Below are positions 19,350-30,100 of a stretch of DNA of 60,486 bases, piece by piece; the first letter of the stretch is position 1, and each line of letters opens with the position of its first letter. The notes under the pieces are model-generated. The model saw only the letters and a program-made list of their open reading frames with translations. It was not told the origin of the DNA and did not search any database. The stretch is from Symbiodinium natans (taxonomy: Eukaryota > Sar > Dinophyceae > Suessiales > Symbiodiniaceae). A program made the translations under genes and the position numbers. The DNA is taken from positions 1,135,871-1,196,356 of the forward strand of contig CAJNDS010002623.1 of assembly GCA_905221605.1 (NCBI GenBank), read 5' to 3'.

Positions 19350-21888
19350 AAGGGATGGGGTTGGAAAGGGGAAGGGTACTGAGGAAGAGGGGCAGGGGAA
19401 GGGAGTGGAATGGTTGGGTAGAGGGTATCGGCGAGGGGGGTATAGGCGGAGGGGGGGGGGGTTTGGAGAACGCAGTAGGTGAGGGATTGAGGAGGGGCAG
19501 GGGGGCTGGGGAGGGGGGGTGGCGGGGCCAGTGCGGGAAGGGTAGGGTCGAGGCGAGGGGGGGGGAGGGTTTGGGGTAGGGGTGGGGGTGGGGGTGGGGT
19601 GGGGGGAGGTGGCATGTGAGGGGTTGAGGAGGTGAGGAGGACGGGTGGGGAGGGAGAGGAGAGGGGCAGGGCAGGAGGAGTGGAATGGTTGGGAAGGGGA
19701 AGGGTAGTGGGGGGGGCAGGGGAAAAAGGGTAGGAGAGGTGGAGTGGGTAGGGATGAGGGGCGGAGTAGCTGGTAGAGGGAAGGCCTGCAGGATGGGGAG
19801 GAGGGGGCGGCGGGGGTTGGGCGGGTGGGGTGGGTAGGGGGGCGGGGGGTGGGGTGGGGGAGGGGGGTGGGGGGAAGGGCGGGAAGGGCGGAAAAAACGA
19901 AAAAGGCGGGCGTGTACTGGACCCTGTAAATGATTGCCTCATCCGCGAGGGGAGGTCTTGGCGGAGGGGGGGGTCGGCAGCGGGTGGGGTAGGGCAGGGG
20001 GGGGTGGGGGGTTTAGAGGGTAGGCCTGTGCGGGATGTGAGGGGCGTGGCTCGTGGGGGGGTGGAGGCAGGGCGGGGTGTGGGTGGGGCGGGGGGCGGGG
20101 CGGGGGGGTGGGGGGGACGGACAGAGGAACGGAGTGGAAGAGGTTGCGGTCAGGGCAGGGATGGGGGAAGGCCCTGGGAAAAAACACGGGGAACAAACAG
20201 GGAGGGGAGCAGTGCGGGAGGGTGGGTGAGGGGGGGGGGGAGCGAAGGGGGGTGGGGGGGTGAGAGGGGTTTATCGTTGTCTCATCGGCGGGTGGCAGCG
20301 GGTGGGGTAGGGCAGGGGGGGGGTGGGTTTCTAATCGGTGGGGGTGTGAGAATGTGGGGAGGGGTTGGGGGGTGGGGGGGTGAGAAGGGTAGGCGGGGTG
20401 TGGGGGGGGTGGGGGGGGTGGGGGAGGGGGCGGGAAGGGCGGGAAGGGCGGGGAGGGCGGGCGTGTACTGGAGCCTTCAAATCAATGCCTCATTGGCGAG
20501 GAGGGAGGGTGTAGGCGGAGGGGGGGGGAGGGAGGGGGTGGTGTGGGGGAGGGGGTGGGGGGGGGTGGGTGGGGGGGTGGGTTTCTCTTAGGGGGTGAGG
20601 GGGACGGAGGGGGGTAAGTGGAGAGTGGAAGAGGTTGCGGTCAGGGCAGGGATGGGGGGAGGTCAGGGGGGGCGGGGGGGACAAACAGAGAGTGTTCGGA
20701 GAGGTGGAGTGGAGGAGGTTGTCGGTCAGGGCAGGGGGGGGGAAACAAACAGAGTGTGGGCAGGGGGGGGGCTGGGGGGTTTGGGGTGGGGGGTAAGGAA
20801 GGGCGGTATGTGAGGGATTGAGGAGGGGGAGGGGTAGCGGGTGGGAGTGGAATGGTAGGGAAGGGGAAGGGAGTGGCAGAGGGTAGGCCTGCGGGGGATG
20901 TGAGGGGCGTGGCCGTGGCTGGTGGGGGGGGGGTGGAGGCAGACGGGGGGTGNNNNNNNNNNNNNNNNNNNNNNNNNNNNNNNNNNNNNNNNNNNNNNNN
21001 NNNNNNNNNNNNNNNNNNNNNNNNNNNNNNNNNNNNNNNNNNNNNNNNNNNNCGGGAAGGGCGGGGAGGGCAAAAAGGGGTGTGTACTAAACCCTTAAAT
21101 CATTGCCTCATCGGCGAGGGAGGGTATAGGCTGAGGAAGGGGGTTTGGGGGGGAGGGGTTGGGGGAGCGGGTGGTGTGGCGGGCGGCGGGTGTGAGGGGT
21201 TGAGGAGGGAGGGGTGGGGGGGTGGGGGGTGGTGGGGGGGGGGGGTGTAAGAGGGATGTGGGGGAAGGGCGAGGAGGGGTTAGGGGGTGGGGGGGTGGGG
21301 GGGTGAGAAGGGGAGGCGGGGTGTGGGGAGGGGTAGGGGGGGGTGGGGGAGGGGGCGGGAAGGGCGGGGAGGGCGGGGAGGGCGGCACTGGAGCTTTTAA
21401 ATCATTGCCTCATCGGCAAGGGAGGGTAAAGGCGGAGGGGGGGGCGGCAGCAGGTGGGGTAGGGCAGGGGGGGGGGTGAGGGGTGCGTTATGTGGGGGGG
21501 AGGGCGGGTGAGTGGAGGGGGAGAGGTAGGGGGAGGGGGGGGGGCTGGAGGAGGGGTGAGGGGGGGGTGGAATGTGGGGGGGGGGGGGGCGAGGAGGGGT
21601 TGGGGGGTGGGGGGGTGAGAAGGGGAGGCGGGGTGTAGGGGGGGGTGGGGGGCGGGAGGGCGGGCGTGTGCTGGAGCCTTTAAATCATTGCCTCATCTGC
21701 GAGGGAGGGTAAAAGCGGAGGGGGGGGGGTCGGGGGGTCGGGCAGGGGGGGGGGGGGGGGGGTTGGGGGGAGGGGAGCGGAGGGGGGGGGTCGGGGGGTA
21801 GGGCAGGGGGGGGGGTGGGGGTTTGGGGGGAGGGGTTGGGGGAGGGGTGGGTTTCTAATCGGTGGGGTGTGGCGGGGGGAAACAAACA
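19350..21888 (+). repeat. G-rich satellite array B
   Basis: A long G-rich array with a higher-order unit punctuated by a conserved segment (GTGTACTGGAGCC, then AAATCATTGCCTCAT, then GGGAGGGT). Copies of the punctuating segment lie near 19912, 20463, 21082, 21386 and 21667. Another shared segment, AGAGGTTGCGGTCAGGGCAG, lies near 20140 and 20630 and also at the end of array A (14592). The open frames are low-complexity artefacts. Confidence 0.8.
20953..21052. other. Assembly gap (100 N)
   Basis: A run of exactly 100 N inside satellite array B. The size looks like a placeholder, so the true length here is unknown. Confidence 0.99.
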
Positions 21889-21936
21889 GAGGGTCTTCAC
21901 TGACGCCGCCCCGCTGTTGCTGGGGTCGGCGGATAT
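21889..21936 (+). repeat. 48-bp direct repeat, copy 2
   Basis: Identical to 14613-14660 and likewise located at the right end of a G-rich array. It is followed by a short GT dinucleotide run (21939-21953). Confidence 0.9.
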
Positions 21937-22263
21937 AGGTGTGTGTGTGTGTGCAGAGACGCATGCACATTATCCTGCGTACCAAAAGTACTGAGCGTTG
22001 CACGTGTACGTAGGACAGATAGGCATACGCTTTGCCAGGTGTATTAAAGCTTGACATGCCGCGCAGGGAAGGCGCGTGGGCGACCTGGATGATACCTTCT
22101 CCAGGCAGTCTGTCACCGACAAGTGGCCCAGAGCCCAGATCAGCTGCTCTCTGTGTCAGCTTCCATGTCGCCTATCTGAAACCGAAAAAGCTCACGTTCT
22201 TCAATGGGCCAGCGTGAACTTGTGTAGCTGCTAAACTGGCTTCTCGGCAAGGTATGGTCTCAT

Positions 22264-22608
22264 ATGGGACTTGGAGGGAAACTCCTCATTCCTCAACTGG
22301 AGTGCGCCAGGGGTGTGGTTCCCGAAGCTTCTCGCAGTCGTCTCGCTACCAGCACGACTTCAGGTACAACTGTCGACTCCTGCCGTTTGGTCGGCCAGCG
22401 TGACGTGGCAGAGTGCAACATCACGGGACTTGACGGATGCTCAGTTTCAGCAGACAACAGAGCAAGATTCGCTGCCAATGCTTCTGACACCGAGATCAGC
22501 AACGCCTTGTACGACGTGCGGATTGCCGAGCGCTGTGTCGATTCTCGTGCAGACAGCCACTGGCTAGTGGTCCCCTCAGAGCGCTTTAGTCGCCAGCTTT
22601 TGGGCTAA
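22264..22608 (+). CDS. FnIII-like exon cluster, B to G strands
   Basis: A B-strand-like SSFLNWSAPG is readable near 22290 in one frame. After CGACTTCAG (22361) comes a C-strand-like YNCRLLPFG in another phase. The frame ending at TAA 22606-22608 gives AECNITGLDG and then ISNALYDVRIAERCVDSRAD. NALYDVRIAERC is a clear F/G hairpin. The phase changes imply introns within this 345-bp stretch, so treat the interval as a cluster rather than a single exon. The stop at 22608 may be intronic. Confidence 0.5.
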   Translation: MGLGGKLLIPQLECARGVVPEASRSRLATSTTSGTTVDSCRLVGQRDVAECNITGLDGCSVSADNRARFAANASDTEISNALYDVRIAERCVDSRADSHWLVVPSERFSRQLLG

Positions 22609-22754
22609 GGATGTAGGTTTGGGTAGTCACGCGATGTAGATTTTCTCGGAATGCGTGAATGTGAAGGTCGCAACAGATTTTGGGTTATGTGAAGCCTACA
22701 AGCAGGGGTACATGCGCTGCCCTTTTTGAAAGCAGGCGCCGAATCTCGTAGAAG

Positions 22755-23304
22755 CCCTAAACCCTATCCCCCCCCCAACCCGAAACCTCAAACCCCAAAC
22801 ATCCGCAACCCCCCCCCCCCCCCCCCACAAGCCGTAAACACCATTCAAACTCGGACACCCAAATCCTGCACCCCAAACTCGCTCCCGTAAACCCTAAGCA
22901 TTAAACCCCCAAACCTGAACTCTAAACCCTAAACCTTAACCCTTAAACGCATAAACGGAATTGAAGCAGAGCCCCAAACCCTGAACCCTGTAAACCTTAA
23001 ACCCGAACAGCAACCCTAAACCCCAAACCTTAAACCCCAACCCTAAACCCTAAACCCTAAACCCTAAACCCTAAACCCTAAACCCTAAACCCTAAACCCT
23101 AAACCCTAAACCCTAAACCCTAAACCCTAAAACATAAACCCTAAACCCTAAACCCTAAACCCTAAACCCTAAACCCTAAACCCTAAACCCTAAACCCTAA
23201 ACCCTAAACCCTAAACCCTAAACCCTAAACCCTAAACCCTAAACCCTAAACCCTAAACCCTAAACCCTAAACCCTAGACCCTAAACCCTAAACCCTAAAC
23301 CCTC
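22755..23304 (+). repeat. Longest CCCTAAA array in the window
   Basis: Degenerate CCCNAAA copies lie from 22755 to 23036, then almost perfect CCCTAAA units from 23037 to 23304 (about 38 units), with only a few single-base variants. The uniformity suggests recent expansion. Confidence 0.95.
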
Positions 23305-23384
23305 AAAAGGTGGAGCGGCTGAAGGCCACGATACCAGCTTGGGCCCTCGTGCCCTTGGGGCCCAACGCCGGAGACCTACACGGG

Positions 23385-23680
23385 AGGGGGGGGGGGTTTG
23401 CTATTTGGGGGTTTGGGTTTTTTTTTTGTTTTTTTTTTTTTTTTGGGGGGGGGGGGGGGGTTTGGGGTTTTTGGGGTTTTGTGGGTTTCGGGGGGTTTTG
23501 GGTTTTTTTTGGGTTTTGGGGGTTTTGGGTTTTTGGGGGGTTTTTGGGGTTGTGGCGGTTTTTGGGTTTTTGGGTTTTTTTGGGGTTTTGGGTTTTTGGG
23601 TTTCTTGGGGTTTTGGGGTTTTGGGGCTTTTGGAGTTTTGGGGTTTTTGGGTCTTGGGGGTCTTGCGGACTGTCTCCTTG
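23385..23680 (+). repeat. G/T-rich degenerate array (GGGGTTTT-like)
   Basis: Runs of G and T alternate without a fixed period, resembling GGGGTTTT. The track is open in several frames, giving Gly/Phe or Lys/Pro-rich artefacts. It begins 80 bp after the 23037-23304 array. Confidence 0.85.
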
Positions 23681-23859
23681 AAGCTCCTTGGAGACAAACA
23701 ACGTAGGACTGAATCACTGTGAATTCACTGGCCAAGCCTCTGACGGTGAAGGCGTCTGGCACTATTAAAGATCGTACACGCATCTCCGAACTCGAGCTGG
23801 TTAACCAGGGGAGCCCTAGGAGCAACGTACTGTGACTTAGCAAAATTTGGGGTTTGGGA

Positions 23860-24215
23860 TTTTGGGGTTTAGGGCTCCGGTTTGGGGTTTAGGGCTTAGG
23901 TTTTTTGGGGTTTCGCGGTCGACATGCTTCGCTATGCGTAGTCTAGAGATCTGGACGTGCTGCGCTCGGGCGAAGCCCTTAGGCACCAAACCCTAAACCT
24001 CATGCCCGAACCCCAAACCAAGCCTGAAACCCCAAACCCTAAACCCTTTGCCCAGGCCCCAAACCCCAAACCCCAAACCCCAGACACAAGACCCCAAACC
24101 CCAAACCCCAAACCCCAAACCCCAAACCCCAAACCCTAAAACCTCAAACCCCAAACCCTAAAACCTCAAACCCCAAACCCCAAACCGCAAACCGCAAGCC
24201 CCAAAAACCCCAAAC
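23860..24215. repeat. CCCCAAA variant array
   Basis: Mixed TTTGGGG runs (23860-23920) are followed by CCCCAAA units, most regular at 24056-24135. This is a variant heptamer differing by one base from CCCTAAA. Confidence 0.85.
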
Positions 24216-24220
24216 CCCAT

Positions 24221-24289
24221 GAGGTCAGCAACGTCACGACCACCACCATGGACCTGGACTGGGCTTGGGCCTCTGCTGCCTTCTCTTAG
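24221..24289 (+). CDS. FnIII-like exon, A/B strands
   Basis: The frame encodes EVSNVTTTTMDLDWAWASAA, then FS and a TAG that may be intronic. VSNVTTTTMDLDW is a typical A-B strand with the conserved Trp. Flanked on both sides by telomere-like repeats. Confidence 0.5.
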   Translation, partial: EVSNVTTTTMDLDWAWASAAFS

Positions 24290-24609
24290 AAAGGTTTGAG
24301 ATTTAGGGTTTGCGGTTTAGGGTTTGGGGTTTAGGGTTTAGGGTTAAGGGCCTTAAGGGTTTAGGATGAAGGGTTTGGGGTTAGGGTTTGGGGTTTGGGG
24401 TTTGGGGCTTGGGGTTTAGGGTTCCGGGTGACGAGATCCTTGAAGCCCCAAATCCTAAACCCCAATTTCCTGAAGTTGGAGGGTTTTGGGATTTAGGTTC
24501 TGGCCTGGTTCATTGACCCAAATACACTCCTGGAGCCCCGACCCTTTAAGCCGTAGACTAAACTCCGTAAAACCCATTGAGGAAGCCTCCCCCCCCGTTA
24601 AGGCCCCAA

Positions 24610-24852
24610 ACCCCATAAACCTTAAACCCTGAGCCCTAAACCCGAAACCCTAAACCCGAAACCCTAAACGCTGAACCCGAAACCCTAAGCCCTAAACCCG
24701 AAACCCAAACCCGAAGCCCCAAACCCTAAACCCTAAACTCGAAACCCTATACCCTCTACCCTAAACCCTAAACCTAAACCCTAAACCCTAAACCCTAAAC
24801 CCTAAACCCTAAACCCTAAACCCTAAACCCTAAACCCTAAACCCCAAACCCT
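24610..24852 (+). repeat. CCCTAAA/CCCGAAA array
   Basis: Alternating CCCGAAA and CCCTAAA units in the left half give way to near-perfect CCCTAAA at 24776-24840. Confidence 0.9.
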
Positions 24853-25119
24853 GAGGCTGCCAGTGAGCCCAGAGACTGCCTTTTCGGCTCCTGGAAGGTG
24901 GAGGCAAGTCTGGAGTTTAGGGTTCAGGGAGTTTAGGGTTTAGGGTTCAGGGTTTAGGGTTTAGGGTTTAGGGAGTTTAGAGTTTAGCGAGTTTAGGGTT
25001 TGTTTTAGGGTTTAGGGAGTTGAGGGTTTATTTTGGGTTTCAGGGAGTTCGGGGTTTAGTGAGTTTAGGGGTCCGGGGGGTTTAGTGTATCTCAAAGGGC
25101 ATCTTGAAGCCGGGAAGGT

Positions 25120-25204
25120 GAAGCCCGCAGCCATCGCCGACGACGACTGGATTCCCGTGCCAGAGTGCTCCCTCCCGGATCGCGACGCCACATCCTGCCA
25201 GATC
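25120..25204 (+). CDS. FnIII-like exon, C to E strands
   Basis: The frame encodes AAIADDDWIPVPECSLPDRD, then ATSCQI, and ends at a GT donor (ATC|GTGCCT). Splicing to 25381 gives TSCQI-VGLQSYTTYNIRIQ, the complete E/F signature. The intervening 176-bp GT-AG intron (25205-25380) is mostly TTTAGGG- and CCCTAAA-like sequence, the cleanest case here of telomere-like repeats confined to an intron. Confidence 0.6.
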
Positions 25205-25380
25205 GTGCCTTGGCGACACCCAGAAAGGTTTTGGGGTTTAGGGTTAGGGTTTAGGGTTTAGGGCGTTCAGTGTAGGGTTTAGGGAGAAGGGTATCCTGAA
25301 CCTTAAGCCCTAAAAACCCTATAAAGCCCTGACTCAAAGAGAGTCAGGGTTTAGGGTTTCAGGGTGGTGGAGCCAGCCAG

Positions 25381-25485
25381 GTGGGCTTGCAAAGCTACAC
25401 GACCTACAACATCCGAATACAAGAGACCTGCATCCATGCGACCAGCGACAGTCCGGAACCCCAGCTCTCTTTGGTCCACACGAGG
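25381..25485 (+). CDS. FnIII-like exon, F/G strands
   Basis: After GAGCCAGCCAG the frame encodes VGLQSYTTYNIRIQETCIHA, then TSDSPEPQLSLVHT. It matches the 3230-3430 pair nearly position for position (GLQSYTxYxxRxxExC). It is followed by TTTAGGG repeats from 25499. Confidence 0.65.
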
Positions 25486-25498
25486 GCAGCCTTGCCTC

Positions 25499-25790
25499 TT
25501 TAGGGTTTAGGGTTTAGGGTTTAGGGTTTAGGGTTTAGGGTTTAGGGTTTAGGGTAGCCTGGAGCGCTTCTGCCTTGAGGCCCATACCTGCTGGAGGAGA
25601 ACTCGTTCACCACTCTGGCAAAGCCCCTAGAAACTCTGCTTGGCGGGTCGAAGTAACGGAAGTTGCAGCAAGCACTGAGGGCTGCCACCCCTAAACCCTA
25701 AACCCTAAACCCTAAACCCTAAACCCTAAACCCTAAACCCTAAACCATAGACCCTAAACCCTAAACCCTAAGCCCTCAACCCTAAACCCC
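25499..25790. repeat. TTTAGGG array, unique segment, CCCTAAA array
   Basis: TTTAGGG runs at 25499-25555 and CCCTAAA runs at 25686-25790 flank about 130 bp of unique sequence. The two arrays are inverted relative to each other. Confidence 0.9.
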
Positions 25791-25872
25791 AATCCATAAA
25801 CCCCATAAACCCTCTCAGAACATCTTCTGTTCGCTTATCGGAGGTGCCTGGGTGGGGTCTCCGACCAGAACG

Positions 25873-25941
25873 GCCCCAAAGCCCCAAAGCCCCAAAGCCC
25901 CAAAGCCCCAAAGCCCCAAAGCCCCAAAGCCCCAAAGCCCC
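25873..25941 (+). repeat. Octamer array (CCCCAAAG)n
   Basis: About nine copies of an 8-bp unit close to the telomere-like heptamer but one base longer. The apparent proteins (PKAPKPQS and LWGFGALG) are artefacts. Confidence 0.9.
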
Positions 25942-26173
25942 AACTCCCCAACTCCCCAACTGACCCTCTTTCTTGAGGTCGGGGAGGTCATCTATGTCGG
26001 CACGAATCCGGACACCAACTCCAAGGCCATCTTCTTCGGGTCGAGAGGTCTCAACGCACGGGGCCCGGGGGGTCTGAGTGGCTTTCGGGTTTGTTGGGGG
26101 TTTCGGGGGGGGGGGTTTCGGGTTTTAGGTTGTGGGGGGCCCTTCCATGGTACCTGAGGGTTTAGGGTTTAGG

Positions 26174-26300
26174 GTTGGGATGTTCCCCCTTATGCGAACG
26201 GTCCTTACTAGAGATGAAGGTACCCGATTATTATTCCCCATTAAGGACGGGACTTAGTTAAGGAATATTCCTTGAGATATGAAAGGGTTCCATATACGGT
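26174..26300 (+). repeat. Family B element end plus AT-rich unique sequence
   Basis: It starts ATGTTCCCCCTTATGCG, matching the terminal repeat of the element at 18741-18835, and continues into AT-rich sequence with AAGGAATATTCCTT-like palindromes. The other end is not identified. Confidence 0.45.
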
Positions 26301-26569
26301 TTAAGGAATACAGTAGAAGCCAAACAGTTGGAAACTCAATAGCCTCAATCCAGAAGAGTAAAGTGCAGGGAATCCCAGCACTATTTGTCCTTAACAAGGT
26401 TTCCAACTTTTTGGGGTTTAAGGAATAGTCCTTAGTTCAGGGGTATTGAAGTCCCTGGGTATGACCCCGTCGAACCTGCGAACTGATGATGAGAGTTGTG
26501 GGGCCTTTGGGCCTCACACACTTGCGAGATGTCCCCCGAATGGACAAGGAATCCCCCCCTCCCCCTAAC

Positions 26570-26880
26570 CCTAAACCCTAAACCCTAAACCCTAAACCCT
26601 GGACCCTAAACCCTAAACCCTAAACCCTAAACCCTAAACCGTGCGACTTGCTCGGACCGCTGAAGCGCCTCCAGCACGTGAGATTGAGGCCTGCGCCTAT
26701 CACACGAAGTGCTGCGCGGACGAGTTCTCACTCTGTTACAGCAGCCAAGAGGCGCGCGCCATCTTGGATAGACAATATATAATGTAGCCTAGACGATAAT
26801 ATATATATATATGTATATATAAATATGTACATATATATATGTATACATACACATACTGCAATATGTGATAATACAAGCCG
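26570..26880. repeat. CCCTAAA array and TA-rich microsatellite
   Basis: CCCTAAA units occupy 26570-26638 and an irregular TATATATG/ACATATAT tract occupies 26770-26870. The unique part at 26640-26765 is Cys-rich in one frame (TKCCADEFSLCYSS) and may be exonic. Confidence 0.7.
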
Positions 26881-27230
26881 TTCAGCCTTTCGCCGTTTTC
26901 AGGTGGATGTCATCCGCACAGATTTGCCGGATGCCGGCTGGGGGCAGGTCGGCACTCGCCGGTTTAGGGTTTAGGGTTCAGGGTTCAGGGTTTAGGGTTC
27001 AGGGTTTAGGGTTTAGGGTTTAGGGTTTAAGGTTTAGGGTTAGGAAGACACCCGGGGGCCAAGAGCGAGTGCCTGCGGCCTAAAAGGACCTGTACCTCTC
27101 TTGCGTGGCGGACTCGGCGGGAGCCTGAGAAGCGTCTTCGGCTGCTGCGCGTTTTTTGGGTTTCGTAGGGATGTGGGGGTTTTCCGACATTAAATGAACA
27201 TGCATTTGGGGGGTTAAGTTAGGGTTTAGG

Positions 27231-27320
27231 GTTTAGGGTACCCTATTGGGGTCCTTACAAGGGAATCCTACTATTTGGGGGTCTATTTTGGGGGTCTGCC
27301 ATTTTCGTATCCCCGCATGT
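27231..27320 (+). repeat. Family A interspersed element
   Basis: GGGTACCCTATTGGGGTCCT, then GGGAATCCTACTATTTGGGG, then CCATTTTCGTATCCCC. Same order and orientation as the copy at 7195. Confidence 0.6.
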
Positions 27321-27477
27321 GTGTTTCTGGTTGTGACCGAAAGCACTTCCAGCATTTCATGCCAAACTTGCCTTTGTAAGGCGGGTCAAACAAGAGCAGT
27401 GCGACTTGCCTTCGCGCAGGTCCTGCCTACCCCTTTTTTAAGGCTTCTTGTGTTGCCCCCCTGCCCTCTCCGCAACT

Positions 27478-27590
27478 GGGGGTATCGGAATAAGGGACCC
27501 TAACATGGTCCCCCAATAATAGGATTCCCTTATCATAAGGACCCCAATACAAGGTACCCCTAATTTCGGAAACTCCCATATGGGTATTCC
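27478..27590 (-). repeat. Family A interspersed element, inverted
   Basis: TAAGGGACCCTAACATGGTC, then AATAATAGGATTCCC, then AAGGACCCCAATACAAGGTA, then CCCCTAATTTCGGAAA. It is the reverse complement arrangement of 7195, only about 160 bp from the direct copy at 27231. Its right end matches 47-71 at the window start. Confidence 0.6.
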
Positions 27591-28212
27591 GCAAAAGATG
27601 GGCACCCCCATAGGTGAGCCCTGAAGAGTCGAATATATTGTTTCAGAAGCCACATACTTACGAACGGCTCAACTGCTAACTTTCTTTGTGATATTTCTAG
27701 GATCTGTTTTGCATAAACACCAAACGGTTGTTTGCTTGCCGTGTTTTGATTCTCCCAGTTGCTGAGCTTGTAAAAAATCTATGGTGTCTCGAGCTTGCGT
27801 GGAGTACTGGTCTGGAGCTCACGCAGAAAGCAAGCAGCCACAACACAACATGAGCAGCGCAGAGTATGGCCAAACTCGGATATACGTCCTCAGCCGGAAG
27901 ACCAGTGAGGTGCCCCAGGCAGACATGAAACGCATCGTGGCCCACCCGCCTGCAGTGCGCCTGCCTTACGTGGGAGTCTAATTTGGGATGTAAGGGGCTT
28001 AGGATTTAGGGTTTAGGAGTTAGGGACTTGAAGATTCGATACGGGGCCGTCTTCAATTTCGCACTCAAGGGTCTGGAGTGGTGTGTGTGATAGGGGTTTG
28101 CACAAGAGGTCACCTGGATCGTCCCCTTCTGTGTGTCGTACAGCATGTGAGGGATTGATCGACATGATGGACGAGTTGTTGTTGCTGCCCTGAATGAAGA
28201 AGAGCATGCTCC

Positions 28213-28325
28213 AAATACCCATATGGGTATTTCCCCAAATAGTGGGTACTCTTCATTTACCCCCAAAACAGTATAAGCCTCATTATAGGAACCCCAAAAG
28301 GGTGCCCCTATTATTGGAAACCCCA
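28213..28325 (-). repeat. Family A interspersed element, inverted
   Basis: CCATATGGGTATTTCCCCAA, AGTGGGTACTC, CATTATAGGAACCCC, then GTGCCCCTATTATTGGAAAC. More diverged than the other copies. Confidence 0.5.
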
Positions 28326-28439
28326 TGTTAATGTGACAGACTGGGGGACAGACGGATGTGACAGAATCGACCGCGAGGAGTCATAGGCACACCAACAAAC
28401 CTCAAACACCAGGGACGGTAACAGGACTATTAGCCCATA

Positions 28440-29110
28440 CTATCCCTAAACCCTAAACCCTAAACCCTAAACCCTAAACCCTAAACCCTAAATCCTAAAC
28501 CCTAAACCCTAAACCCTTAAGGGATATTCAGGCTTCTTCTGGCTCATGATTACTATTGTAGCAAACGATGTGAATAGTCGGTAGCCACAGTCTCTTTTAG
28601 GCTGATGATTTGTGATTTATGAAACATTCTTACAAGTTGTTCCCAATTCTTATGACTTTCTCAAAAGTATGCTTAACCCCTAAGCCCTAAACCCTAAACC
28701 CTAAACCCTAAACCCTAAACCTTAAACCCTAAACCCTTATCGATCTTCGGTCCTTCCAAGCTGGTGGTGTAAGGTGTTGGAAATTGGACGACAAAATGCC
28801 CTAAACCCGAAGCTCCGGGATGCCCTAGCACCCAAAAAACCTTTAGGGTTTAGGGTCTAGGGTTTAGGGTTTAGGGTTTAGGGTTTACACCCCAAGCTCT
28901 AAAAGCGCGAAAGATTCAGAACCCTGAACATCCTCGATTTCCAGACCCTAAACCCCAGACCTTAAACCCTACTAGAACGCCCCTAAGCCTTAAACCCCTA
29001 AACCCTCAACCACCCTAAACCCTAAACCCTAACCCTAAACCCTAAACCCCAAACCTCAAACCCTAAACCCACGCTAAACCCTAAACCCTAAGCCCTAAAC
29101 CTTCAATCCA
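28440..29110. repeat. Cluster of CCCTAAA/TTTAGGG arrays
   Basis: Arrays lie at 28445-28518, 28680-28738, 28840-28886 (TTTAGGG) and 28930-29100 (degenerate CCCTAAA). No coding signal. Confidence 0.85.
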
Positions 29111-29214
29111 GGCTTGAAGCCGTGGGTCGCACGGCGAACGTGGACATGCCTCGCTTGCTCTATACATATGTATATATATATATATATATGGGCTGAGTAG
29201 TATCCCCCCCTACA

Positions 29215-30100
29215 TTTCTGCAATTCTACAAAAAGTCTACGGTTATTATACTTGTTTACACACCTGTAACGAGATAAAGTTTATAAACCTCATAAACCTT
29301 CTCCATGTGTGATATTATTAAGTGAGCATGATAATTTTCAAGGTTATGAAAAACACTGGGATGTTCACGTATTGAAAGACTAAATTACACTTGTTGTGTG
29401 CGGCACCTCTATATTGTCCTGCAAAGTGGCAGTGGTCGTGACTTTAGTTTGTGCGTGGTCTTCCGGGTTGAACTTATATACCACCGCATGGAAAACAATG
29501 GGTTTCTTGTTTATGTTGTTCCCCTTGCTTCTCTGTCCAATCAATCCTTTTGTTCCTTCATCTTGTCCATAATCTCTGTTGGAAATTTATTAATGGTTGA
29601 TCATCATCTATCCAAACAATCTTCACCTCTGTAAATATGGTGTTGCTTCGTTTGTTGCGCTTCTAGCAACATTTAACATAGGACTGCACGGTGTATGATG
29701 TTGGTAAGTCCCCTTTAACAAACTTAGGTCACTTTCGTTCACGCAAGTCCCCTTCGGACACTTAGGTTCACTTTCGTTCACGCAAGTCCCCTTCGGACAC
29801 TCAGGTTCGTTCACTTTCGTTCACGTAAGTGCCCTTAATTCCATCAGTTGATGGCGCTTTTTAACACTCAAAGTCACCATAAATAACATTCGGGCGCTTA
29901 AGGTTTCTTGTAATGCTTTTGGACGGCATTCCTATTTGTTGAATTTCGTGTGCCATACATCGTTTTTATTACGTGGCTGTTAAGTAGGGTTTCTTTGTTA
30001 AACCATGCTGACAGTACATACAGTGACACAATCTTCTACCAATTGACCTGTTTTTATCCTTGATGAAAACACAGTGGTTGTTCTTCTCTTCCTCCACTGG
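29215..30100 (-). pseudogene. Relic of Polinton-type DNA polymerase B, N-terminal part
   Basis: Read on the minus strand this aligns by eye, with many indels, to the intact polymerase at about 52800-53570. For example CGGCACCTCTATATTGTCCT (29401-29420) matches 52980-52999 apart from two bases. LKGTYQHH and MLNVARSATNEATPYL parallel LKGVYQHH and MLNVVNSITNEMTPYL, and HCMYCQHGLTK parallels HCMYCQKGF. Frames are broken repeatedly, and a 40-bp segment is repeated at 29719-29830. Just upstream of the HCMYC finger it reads HCVFIKD with a sense codon (TGT), where the intact copy has TAG. It is a decayed fragment of a second, related element. Confidence 0.75.
29719..29830 (-). repeat. Short tandem duplication within the relic
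   Basis: The segment TTCGTTCACGCAAGTCCCCT plus TCGGACAC is present in nearly identical form about 40 bp later, with a diverged third start at 29817. It encodes a CPKGTCVNES repeat and is absent from the intact polymerase gene, so it arose after inactivation. Confidence 0.7.

Noticed and set aside
19298-22057. Long open frames of 71-253 codons in array B
   Set aside because: Low-complexity Gly/Pro artefacts; one even spans the N gap.
23303-23843. Lys/Pro-rich and Gly/Phe-rich frames of about 100-155 codons
   Set aside because: Translations of the G/T-rich degenerate array.
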